From assembly GCA_016213595.1 (NCBI GenBank), contig JACRAA010000086.1:1-22026 (forward strand): 22,026 bases of DNA, given 5' to 3'. The notes under the pieces are model-generated. The model was not told where the DNA came from. It saw only the letters and a program-made list of their open reading frames with translations, and made no database searches. Within the stretch, counting starts at the first letter, position 1. Every line of letters starts with the position of its first letter. This DNA is from Actinomycetota bacterium. Lineage in GTDB: Bacteria; Actinomycetota; Actinomycetes; Propionibacteriales; Propionibacteriaceae. This document shows positions 15,634 through 21,436 of this stretch, piece by piece. The translations under genes were made by a program, and so were the position numbers.

Positions 15634-15668
15634 AGGCCGTGAACCCAGATCACCGGGATTCACGGCCT
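15634..15668 (+). terminator. Predicted whiB7 transcription attenuator hairpin
   Basis: A 13-bp stem: AGGCCGTGAACCC (15634-15646) pairs with bases 15655-15668 with a single bulged A at 15658, closing an eight-base loop. It is followed by TTCGTGCTTCCC, so the U-tract is poor, which is usual in high-GC actinobacteria. Lying between upstream ORF and whiB7, it is best read as a conditional terminator. A possible competing pairing joins 15587-15595 (end of the upstream ORF) with 15632-15638, which would free read-through; this alternative is inference. Confidence 0.6.
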
Positions 15669-15714
15669 TCGTGCTTCCCGGGGCAGACAACCACCCGACC
15701 GCCACACAGGCACC

Positions 15715-15740
15715 CACCCAGGAAGCACACCCAGGAAGCA
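15715..15740 (+). repeat. Tandem duplication of the whiB7 ribosome-binding segment
   Basis: CACCCAGGAAGCA occurs twice, perfectly and head to tail, at 15715-15727 and 15728-15740, followed by CACACC and the whiB7 ATG. Each copy holds an AGGAAG Shine-Dalgarno; the second (15733-15738) is eight bases from the ATG and decides the start, the first is 21 bases away. Two sites could act as a standby arrangement, or this may be a recent slippage duplication. Confidence 0.85.
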
Positions 15741-15746
15741 CACACC

Positions 15747-16055
15747 ATGACTCTTCTCCTCGAGCTGATGGCTCCCTTCGAAGCCCACACCGCGATGCCC
15801 TGCACCGACGAGGACCCGGAGCTGTTCTTCGCCGAGTCCCCGTCCGACATCGAGCTCGCGAAGCTCGTCTGCGGCCCGTGCCCCCTCCGGCAGGAATGCC
15901 TCGCCGGCGCACTGGCACGGCGCGAGCCCCACGGCGTCTGGGGCGGCGAGCTCCTCGTCGGCGGTGAGGTCGTCGCGCGCAAGAGGCCTCGTGGCCGTCC
16001 GCGCAAGATCGTCGAGCCGGCCATCGAGACCCCGTCCCGTGAGGTCGCCGCGTGA
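15747..16055 (+). CDS. whiB7: WhiB7, redox-sensitive regulator of intrinsic antibiotic resistance
   Basis: Iron-sulfur WhiB-family regulator that binds SigA and activates genes for resistance to ribosome-targeting drugs, including its own. It has 102 residues. The cluster cysteines are C19, C42, C45 and C51 (C-X22-C-X2-C-X5-C), followed by the WhiB turn GVWGG (63-67) and an AT-hook RGRPRK (82-87) in a basic tail that binds the AT-rich element upstream of -35. The AT-hook separates WhiB7 from other Wbl proteins. The ATG at 15747 follows the duplicated AGGAAG sites; the in-frame reading further upstream runs through the attenuator and is rejected. uvrD2 lies upstream and an ABC1 kinase gene converges downstream, as in mycobacteria. 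Confidence 0.96.
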   Translation: MTLLLELMAPFEAHTAMPCTDEDPELFFAESPSDIELAKLVCGPCPLRQECLAGALARREPHGVWGGELLVGGEVVARKRPRGRPRKIVEPAIETPSREVAA

Positions 16056-16068
16056 GCCCGACCCTGTG

Positions 16069-16094
16069 ACCCGGACCAGCCTGCTGGTCCGGGT
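16069..16094. terminator. Bidirectional terminator between whiB7 and the ABC1 kinase gene
   Basis: ACCCGGACCAG (16069-16079) pairs perfectly with CTGGTCCGGGT (16084-16094) around a CCTG loop, an 11-bp GC-rich stem. It fills the 55-bp gap between two converging genes. No T-tract follows on either strand, which is common for actinobacterial terminators. Confidence 0.75.
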
Positions 16095-16110
16095 CCTCCC
16101 CTGCGTCTTC

Positions 16111-17460
16111 TCATGCAGGGGGAGCGGCGAACCCGGGCAGGTACTCGGTGAGCACGTCGGCGAACCGCGCCCGTACGTCCAGCTGGGAGAGGACAGCGAT
16201 GCCGCCCATCCAGACACGGTGGATCAGCGCGTACACCGGGGGCACGTTCAGCCTGGTCATGACGGTGTCGTTGGAACGGCTCTCGGACATCAGCCGCTCG
16301 TACTGCTCACGCATCCACGCCCGCGTGAAGTGGAACTCCTCGGCCCGGGCGGGCTCGACGAACGGCGCCAGGTAGGCGAGCAGGTTCCCGGGGTCCACGT
16401 CGCCGACGAGGAGCCCCTCCTGCCGCAGGCCTGCTGCAACCTCGGCGGCGTTGCCGTGGAGCGCGGTCCGGATGAGACGTCCCATGGGTTCGGGCAGGCC
16501 CTCGGGCAGGCGTGCCACGAGACCCCAGTCGACGATCCCCAGCCGCCCGTCGCGAAGGATGAGGAAGTTCCCGGGGTGCGGGTCGGCGTGCAGGACGCCG
16601 GCGCGGCGCGGTGTGGAGAACAGGAACCGTACGTATGACAGGCCCACGGCGTTGCGCCTGTCGGTGTCCCAGCCGGCTGCCGCGTTGAGCCTCTCGCCGT
16701 CGAGCCACCGGCTGACGAGCACCCGCCGGGTCGCCGTCAGGACCTCCGGGACGGCGAACTCGGTGTCACCGGCGTACGCGGCTGCGGCGAGCGACTGGTG
16801 CTCCGCCTCCTGGAGGTAGTCGACCTCCTCCCGGATGCGCGCCGCGATCTCCGCAGTCAGCGCCTTCATGTCGATGCTGCCTGCCAGCGGGGACATGACC
16901 GACGCGAGCCGTCCGATCTGGGCCAGGTCGCTCTCGAGGGCGTCCTCGGCGCCCGGGTACTGGATCTTCACGGCGACCGGCTCACCCGTCGCGGCCCACG
17001 TGGCCCGATGGACCTGTCCGATCGAGGCGGCCGCCGCGGGCCGACGGCCGAACTCGCCGAACAGTGAGCGCCAGGACGGGCCGAGCTCCCTCTCGAGGAC
17101 GGCCTCGAGCCGGGACATCGGCATGGGAGGTGCCGAGTCCTGCAGCCGGCGCAGCTGCTCCCGGTACGGACCGGCGATGTCGTCGGGGAGCACAGCCTCG
17201 AACATGCTCAGTGCCTGGCCGAACTTCATCGCGCCGCCCTTGAGCTCACCGAGGACGCGGAACAGCTGCGCGGCCGCCTGCGCCCGCATGTCGTTCTGCA
17301 CCGTCTCGGCGTCCTGCCCGATGAGCCGACGTCCCAGCCCGACCGTGGCACGACCGGCGTAGCCGAGGGGCAGCCCCAGCATGCGGGCGCCCCTCGCGAA
17401 GGTCGAGGTCGGCACCCGCTCGTTCTCGACGCCCTCGCTGTCCGGGTCGTTCGCGGTCAT
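16111..17460 (-). CDS. ABC1/UbiB-family atypical kinase (Rv3197-like)
   Basis: Atypical protein-kinase-like ATPase of the ABC1/ADCK/UbiB family, 449 residues. The family signature KxGQ is KFGQ at 79-82, the alanine-rich loop reads AAASIGQVHRA, the nucleotide-binding lysine is Lys165 in VAVKIQYPG, and the catalytic and metal segments are HADPHPGNF and IVDWG. All key residues look intact. The ATG at 17460 overlaps the stop of the upstream gene as ATGA, fixing the start and implying translational coupling. The mycobacterial counterpart next to whiB7 (Rv3197) has been linked to macrolide resistance and WhiB7 control; that link is background knowledge, not visible here. No membrane anchor is obvious. 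The physiological substrate is unknown. Confidence 0.9.
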   Translation of the reverse strand: MTANDPDSEGVENERVPTSTFARGARMLGLPLGYAGRATVGLGRRLIGQDAETVQNDMRAQAAAQLFRVLGELKGGAMKFGQALSMFEAVLPDDIAGPYREQLRRLQDSAPPMPMSRLEAVLERELGPSWRSLFGEFGRRPAAAASIGQVHRATWAATGEPVAVKIQYPGAEDALESDLAQIGRLASVMSPLAGSIDMKALTAEIAARIREEVDYLQEAEHQSLAAAAYAGDTEFAVPEVLTATRRVLVSRWLDGERLNAAAGWDTDRRNAVGLSYVRFLFSTPRRAGVLHADPHPGNFLILRDGRLGIVDWGLVARLPEGLPEPMGRLIRTALHGNAAEVAAGLRQEGLLVGDVDPGNLLAYLAPFVEPARAEEFHFTRAWMREQYERLMSESRSNDTVMTRLNVPPVYALIHRVWMGGIAVLSQLDVRARFADVLTEYLPGFAAPPA

Positions 17461-18377
17461 GGACCCATTCTGTCGGGCTCCGGCAAGACTCCTGACACGT
17501 CCGCTGGGTGACACGTGCACCGCGGGTGCGGCGGCCACGACCGCAGGGTGGTCCGGCCGGCGTCGCCGGCCAGGGTGAGGGTTCGGGAGCGGAGCTCACC
17601 GTCCTCCCCGTTGAGGAAGGCCACGACCTGCGCGAGCGCGACAGCGGTGACCCACGTGTCCAGCACCGGGTCGTCGGGGCCCTGGCGGTGAGCGAGCTGG
17701 GCGGCGAGCCGCGGCCACACCGGGTCAGCGTCCGTACGCCACAGGTCGGAGCAGCGCAGGCACGAGGTCCTGCCTGGCACGACGAGCGGCCCGGCCACGG
17801 CCGTGCCCGGGCGGGTCCTCAGCACGAGGTACGGGCGGCCCTCCCGCGTCAGCTCGTCCGTGAGGCTGCGGTCCGGTTCGCACATGCCTGTACAGACGAT
17901 GGTGAGGACCGCCCGGCCCGCGCCGTCCGTTGCCGCGCGACGACCCTGTCCGCCGGGGGCCGAGCGCAGGTGATGGACGAGACGTTCGGCGGCGCTGGGT
18001 ACCTCCGGTCGGTGGGACGGGTCCTTCACGAGAACACGGTGCCCGAGGTCGAGCAGGAGGGAGCTGATCCTCGCGGCCAGAGGTCCGGTACCGAGCACCC
18101 GTACCGTCGCGCCTCGCCGGGGGGCGGCCAGGTGGCCGTGCTCGTCCAGCCTGGCCCTGAGCCAGTCCCGCCAGGCGTTCTCGCCGGGGTCCTGGCGCCG
18201 GCCGCCCTGGTCCGGCTGGGTGAGGGAGCGGACGAGAGTGTCCGCGCGCCGGGGGACAGGTCCGAGGACGAGCACGTCGTCGTCGAGACCGACCTGCAGG
18301 GTGGTGCGGTCACGCCAGACCATGACCATGTCTCCGCGGCTCCTGGGCAGCGCGGACGGTGCGTGTGGTTGAGGCAT
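17457..18377 (-). CDS. E1/ThiF-like Rossmann protein with zinc cysteines (Rv3196-like; TOMM cyclodehydratase-type)
   Basis: A 306-residue protein resembling the leader-peptide-binding, E1-like part of azoline cyclodehydratases. A Rossmann-type VRVLGTGPLAARISSLLLDLGH lies near residues 110-130. Two cysteine pairs probably bind zinc: C206-X2-C209 (SCLRCSDLW) and C287-X-C289-H290. The region before the Rossmann segment could be a peptide-binding domain. No precursor peptide, YcaO or dehydrogenase gene is nearby, so a RiPP role is doubtful. The ATG at 18377 has a GGAAG site ten bases upstream and starts MPQPHAPSAL; a longer in-frame reading to 18485 runs toward the terminator of the next gene and is rejected. 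Its stop overlaps the kinase ATG by four bases, so the two proteins are probably made together. The family assignment is moderate. Confidence 0.72.
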   Translation of the reverse strand: MPQPHAPSALPRSRGDMVMVWRDRTTLQVGLDDDVLVLGPVPRRADTLVRSLTQPDQGGRRQDPGENAWRDWLRARLDEHGHLAAPRRGATVRVLGTGPLAARISSLLLDLGHRVLVKDPSHRPEVPSAAERLVHHLRSAPGGQGRRAATDGAGRAVLTIVCTGMCEPDRSLTDELTREGRPYLVLRTRPGTAVAGPLVVPGRTSCLRCSDLWRTDADPVWPRLAAQLAHRQGPDDPVLDTWVTAVALAQVVAFLNGEDGELRSRTLTLAGDAGRTTLRSWPPHPRCTCHPADVSGVLPEPDRMGP

Positions 18378-18488
18378 GGCACATGTTCTTCCGGCCACCC
18401 GGCGATGGGAAGCGGGTCGAAAGAGGTGGCCAACACCACAGCGCCCGCCGACAACAACCCAGGGCCTGTCAGACCGCCACGGCATGGC
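18378..18488. other. Upstream region of the ThiF-like/ABC1 operon
   Basis: The region must hold the minus-strand promoter of the two-gene operon. The best candidate I can find is TTGGCC, 17 bases, TCCCAT read on the minus strand, which is weak. No AT-rich WhiB7 element next to a convincing -35 is visible, so sequence alone does not support WhiB7 control of this operon. Confidence 0.3.
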
Positions 18489-18520
18489 AAAGGGGCGGAA
18501 CCCTGCGGTCCCGCCCCTTT
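18489..18520 (-). terminator. Terminator of the DUF5679 gene
   Basis: AAAGGGGCGG (18489-18498) pairs with CCGCCCCTTT (18511-18520), ten base pairs. One mismatch follows inward, then three more pairs around a CTGC loop. Read on the minus strand the stem ends in TTT. It lies 18 bases beyond the DUF5679 stop codon and shields the downstream operon from read-through. Confidence 0.75.
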
Positions 18521-18538
18521 CTATGCTCTACGTCCTGA

Positions 18539-18700
18539 TCAGCTCTTGCCCAGGATCCGGTTGAGGTTGGTGCCACACACGGGGCACTTGCCCTTGGCCA
18601 TGCGGGTGCCGTTCTCGCTGACAACGATGTTGCCGGTCGCCTCGCGCTTCGCCTTGCACTTCACGCAGTAGAACTCACCCGTGTAGGTCTGGTCGGCCAC
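18539..18700 (-). CDS. DUF5679 zinc-ribbon protein, 53 aa
   Basis: Small conserved actinobacterial protein of unknown function. Two CXXC knuckles, FYCVKC near residue 10 and KCPVCG near residue 40, form a single zinc ribbon; the rest is basic (KAKREATG, NRILGKS), which would suit binding to nucleic acid or the ribosome, though that is inference. The GTG at 18700 has a near-perfect AGGAGG five bases upstream, which decides it over a longer in-frame start at 18739. The strong ribosome site and strong terminator suggest a well-expressed monocistronic gene. A TAGAGT -10-like hexamer lies on the minus strand at 18761-18766, without a recognisable -35. Confidence 0.88.
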   Translation of the reverse strand: MADQTYTGEFYCVKCKAKREATGNIVVSENGTRMAKGKCPVCGTNLNRILGKS

Positions 18701-18836
18701 AGTTCCTCCTTGTCCGCGGCGGGGGCCATGGGTGACCACCGTCGTGTTTCCTGGCTGCGTACTCTACGGGTGCTCGGCGGGGAAATCACGCGGACGCGCA
18801 ACTTTTCACGCTCAGCACTGGCTTTTCGAGGCCCCA

Positions 18837-18871
18837 GGGGACATGAAGGGGTACATGAACGGGGACATGAA
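18837..18871 (+). repeat. Three tandem GGGG(N)ACATGAA repeats
   Basis: Copies at 18837-18847, 18848-18859 (with one extra T before ACATGAA) and 18861-18871 place ACATGAA at exact 12-base steps. The three ATGs (18843, 18855, 18867) are therefore in one frame. The tract abuts the inverted repeat that follows. Confidence 0.75.
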
Positions 18872-18932
18872 ACAGGGTTCCCGATCAGAACCGTTTGCCT
18901 TCCCCTGCGAACGGACGACCTGGGAACCCTGT
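18872..18932. promoter_or_regulatory. Nested inverted repeat: candidate RNA structure or operator
   Basis: ACAGGGTTCCC (18872-18882) is the perfect 11-base reverse complement of 18922-18932. Inside it CCGTTTGC (18891-18898) pairs with GCGAACGG (18907-18914), eight pairs with one G-U, around an eight-base CTTCCCCT loop. The two stems are joined by a nearly symmetric internal loop (8 and 7 bases), so the whole 61 bases can fold into one long hairpin. No T-tract follows. It lies 90 bases before the metallopeptidase ATG. Role unknown. Confidence 0.6.
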
Positions 18933-19021
18933 CGCAGGAGACAGTAGCGAGACGCCGGAGCCCAGGTCAAGGTCGGGTGTCGGCGCCGGGTGCCATGCTG
19001 TGCGGGACGGAAGGACATCGC

Positions 19022-19606
19022 ATGCAGCTGCCCGAGGACGTGGTGCTCCGGCGGAGTACGCGCCGGCGGCGCACCATCCAGGCTCGCCGTGAAGGGGACA
19101 CGATCGTGGTCCTCGTCCCGGCCACGCTTCCGGCGCGGGACTGTGAGCGCCTTGTCCCTCAGCTCGTGGATCGTGTCCGCGCCCGGGAGGCAGGCGGGCG
19201 ACGGCGGGGCGACGAGGCTCTCGGACAAGCAGCAGCTCGCCTGGCGAAGGAGCTGGGGGGTGACCTCGACCTCCTGCCCCGCCTGACGAGTGTGACCTGG
19301 TCCGCGAGACAGAACCGCCGCTGGGGCTCCTGCACGACCACGACCGGCGAGATCCGCCTGAGCAGCCGGATGCAGTCGTTCCCGTCGTGGGTCGTCGACT
19401 ACGTGCTGTTCCATGAGCTCGTACACCTCGTGGAGGCCAACCACTCGCCGCGGTTCCACGAGCTGGTGAGACGCTTCCCGGACCATGACCGAGCCGTGGG
19501 CTTCCTCGAAGGCGTGTCGCACGCCCTGGCCCTCCCGACTGAGCCGTCGCCGCTGGAGCATCAGACCGGGGAGGACGAGCCGGACGCCGAAAGCCTGGTG
19601 GACTAG
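19022..19606 (+). CDS. YgjP-like (DUF45/M48-type) zinc metallopeptidase
   Basis: Predicted zinc-dependent hydrolase of the YgjP/WLM group, 194 residues. RQNRRWGSC (WGSC at 101-104) is the family signature before the active site; HELVH at 131-135 gives the two zinc histidines and catalytic Glu132, and H141 and H146 (NHSPRFH) provide the further conserved histidines, one of which should be the third ligand. No signal peptide or membrane segment, so cytoplasmic. The acidic C-terminal tail (GEDEPDAES) is not conserved in the family as far as I know. The ATG at 19022 has GGAAGGA about five to seven bases upstream; the longer in-frame start is rejected because it crosses the structured element. Substrate unknown. 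A small GGAGGC/GCCTCC hairpin (19630-19647) after the stop may weakly terminate it. Confidence 0.88.
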   Translation: MQLPEDVVLRRSTRRRRTIQARREGDTIVVLVPATLPARDCERLVPQLVDRVRAREAGGRRRGDEALGQAAARLAKELGGDLDLLPRLTSVTWSARQNRRWGSCTTTTGEIRLSSRMQSFPSWVVDYVLFHELVHLVEANHSPRFHELVRRFPDHDRAVGFLEGVSHALALPTEPSPLEHQTGEDEPDAESLVD

Positions 19607-19855
19607 GGACGGGTTGGGAGGCGCGGCGAGGAGGCTCAGCGGCCTCCCAGTCATGTGCTCACAGCGTGTACCTCAGCTTCACAGAAATGGCCCACGGGCT
19701 CCGGCGGATTCTCCAACCGGTAGTTGAAATGGTTCCTTCTGGAGACCCAGAAAAGGGAATCCTGTACCCCTGACCGTTTGTGACCGGCCTTGCGGGAAGG
19801 CTGCGGTCCGGACGTGCGGGCGCTAGGTTTGGTGCCTGACCAAAGGGGAGTTCCT
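19607..19855. other. Intergenic region before the membrane hydrolase gene
   Basis: This 249-bp gap is clearly less GC-rich than the left of the window, with runs such as GAAATGG and AGAAAAGGG. Near its start is the weak hairpin 19630-19647. TCTCCA/TGGAGA flank a small AACC/GGTT pairing around 19710-19745. A TAGGTT -10-like hexamer is at 19824-19829, about 30 bases before the hydrolase GTG, but the -35 position reads only CTGCGG. No gene is seen. Confidence 0.4.
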
Positions 19856-21154
19856 GTGGGGGCCATTCTGCTGTTCGTCGCTTTCGCTGTCGAAACGGCG
19901 CTCGCGGCCTTCCGTATCGTCACGAAGTCGAACCAGCCGAGGGTGCGTGCAGTATTACGGGCTGCCGCGCTCGCGGGGTTCGTGGTTCTCGCCCTGCTCT
20001 CTGTCGTCCGCTGGGATCTTCGATGGTATGGGCTGACCCTTTTGCTGGTCGTCTGGGGAGTCCTGGGGGTTGTGGAATGGGTCAGGCGTCGTGGCGGCAG
20101 CAAGGTGTTCCGAGTGAGGAACGTCGTGCTGGGTGCCGTGTTCTCATTCTTCCTCTTCTTTCTCGGGCTGGCTCCAGCACTGGTCTTTCCTGAGCATGCC
20201 GTCCTGGACGCGACGGGCGAGTTCCGCGTCGCGACAGTCACTCAGACCTATTCCGACCCGGGCCGCACAGAGACCTACACGAAGTCCGGTGGGCAGAGGC
20301 GACTGAGCGTGGACCTGTGGTATCCGCTGGAAGCCGAGGGGACCTATCCGCTGGTCGTCTTCTCGCACGGGACAACTGCCACCAAGTCCTCCAACACGTC
20401 GTTCTACAACGAGCTCGCCTCACACGGGTACGTTGTGGCCGCCGTCGACCATGCGTACGAAGCGCTCTACACGACGTTCGACGACGGGCAGACGGCTGTG
20501 ATCGACCCGGGCTACGTCAAGCAGTTCTCGACGGAGAACGCTCACACGGACCGGCAGCAGAGCTACACGTTCTATCAGCAGTGGATGCAGATCCGGATGG
20601 GTGACCTGAGCTTCGTCATCGACACGATCCTGGCGAAGGCGAAAGCCCAGGATGCCGACGGGGTCTATCGTCTCGTCGACGCGGAGAAGATCGGTGTCGC
20701 AGGGCATTCGCTCGGGGGATCGGCAGCACTGGGAATGGGACGCCTGCGTACGGATGTCGATGCGGTGATCTCACTGGAAGCCCCCTTCATGTACGACATC
20801 CAGGGGACCAAGGACGGTGAGTTCGTCTGGAACCAGACGCTGTACCCGACCCCTGTGCTCAACGTCTATACACAATCCTGGAGCCACTTGGGCGAGTGGA
20901 AGCAGTACGCAAAGAACTTCGCTCTTCTGCCCGAGACCTCCGAGACCGCCTTCAATGTCTACATCAGCGGCGCGAACCATCTGTCGCTGACCGACCTCGC
21001 CCTGCTGAGTCCGTTCCTGACCACAGTGCTTTCTGGCAGCCAGTCGACCAAGGATGCCGAGACGTGCCTGCGTATTGTCAACAAAGTGTCCCTCGAATTC
21101 TTCGACAGCTACCTGAAGGGGAAAGGTGCCTTCAAGGCAAGCGGCACCTATTGA
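19856..21154 (+). CDS. Membrane-anchored alpha/beta hydrolase, PAF-acetylhydrolase-like
   Basis: Serine hydrolase, 432 residues. Four hydrophobic segments (about 3-20, 36-53, 58-75 and 86-106) precede the catalytic domain. Arg/Lys-rich loops after segments 1 and 3 (RRRGGSK) put those loops inside, so the catalytic domain should face outside. It carries VVFSHGTTATKSSN (oxyanion region), the nucleophile elbow GHSLGG with Ser285, and GANHLSL with His375. The acid position aligned with PAF-acetylhydrolase, 23 residues after the serine as in the human enzyme, is Glu308 (SLEAPF), not Asp. The GTG at 19856 has GGGGAG about six bases upstream and starts just before the first membrane segment. Codons are visibly richer in A/T than in the repair genes. 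Substrate unknown: phospholipid, ester or polyester are possible. Confidence 0.82.
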   Translation: MGAILLFVAFAVETALAAFRIVTKSNQPRVRAVLRAAALAGFVVLALLSVVRWDLRWYGLTLLLVVWGVLGVVEWVRRRGGSKVFRVRNVVLGAVFSFFLFFLGLAPALVFPEHAVLDATGEFRVATVTQTYSDPGRTETYTKSGGQRRLSVDLWYPLEAEGTYPLVVFSHGTTATKSSNTSFYNELASHGYVVAAVDHAYEALYTTFDDGQTAVIDPGYVKQFSTENAHTDRQQSYTFYQQWMQIRMGDLSFVIDTILAKAKAQDADGVYRLVDAEKIGVAGHSLGGSAALGMGRLRTDVDAVISLEAPFMYDIQGTKDGEFVWNQTLYPTPVLNVYTQSWSHLGEWKQYAKNFALLPETSETAFNVYISGANHLSLTDLALLSPFLTTVLSGSQSTKDAETCLRIVNKVSLEFFDSYLKGKGAFKASGTY

Positions 21155-21344
21155 CACGACAGTCCCGCTTCGGTGACGGAGCGTTGCTGCCCGCCCACCG
21201 CGCCGCTTGTGCTGACGATGGACGCCGGCCCCTGTCTGCTCCACGGCAAGGGCAGGGGATGGCCGAAGCGGAAGTTGACGACCATCGCCTTGAGCGGCCG
21301 GAGTGGGAACGACTTCGGGGGTCACGATGCGGCCGTGCTGAGCC

Positions 21345-21373
21345 TTGTGCCCGATGTGGCAGGCGCGTACGTT
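21345..21373 (+). promoter_or_regulatory. Predicted SigA-type promoter for the gene at 21437
   Basis: TTGTGC (21345-21350) and TACGTT (21368-21373) are separated by 17 bases and match the -35/-10 pattern reasonably. Transcription would start near 21380, leaving a leader of about 57 nt. The rest of the 282-bp gap 21155-21436 shows no gene and no strong terminator for the hydrolase. Confidence 0.45.
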
Positions 21374-21436
21374 GTGCCAGATCCGGGGGCCGGACGGTAG
21401 GTACTGGTCAGCCACCCGGGGGCGAAGGGGCCCGAC

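Larger units (their letters stand above)
18701..19021. other. 321-bp intergenic region with repeats and a structured element
   Basis: This gap between two divergent genes has no gene I can support. The first 100 bases should contain the DUF5679 promoter. The middle holds three copies of GGGG(N)ACATGAA (18837-18871), followed directly by a nested inverted repeat (18872-18932). A 34-codon ORF starts at 18843, whose three in-frame ATGs come from the repeats, and ends TAG at 18945-18947; it has no spaced Shine-Dalgarno and I do not annotate it. The last 70 bases lead to the metallopeptidase ribosome site. Confidence 0.6.

Noticed and set aside
18843..18947. 34-codon ORF in the intergenic repeats as a real gene
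   Set aside because: The start codons come from the repeats, there is no properly spaced Shine-Dalgarno, and the end overlaps the inverted repeat; kept only as an observation.
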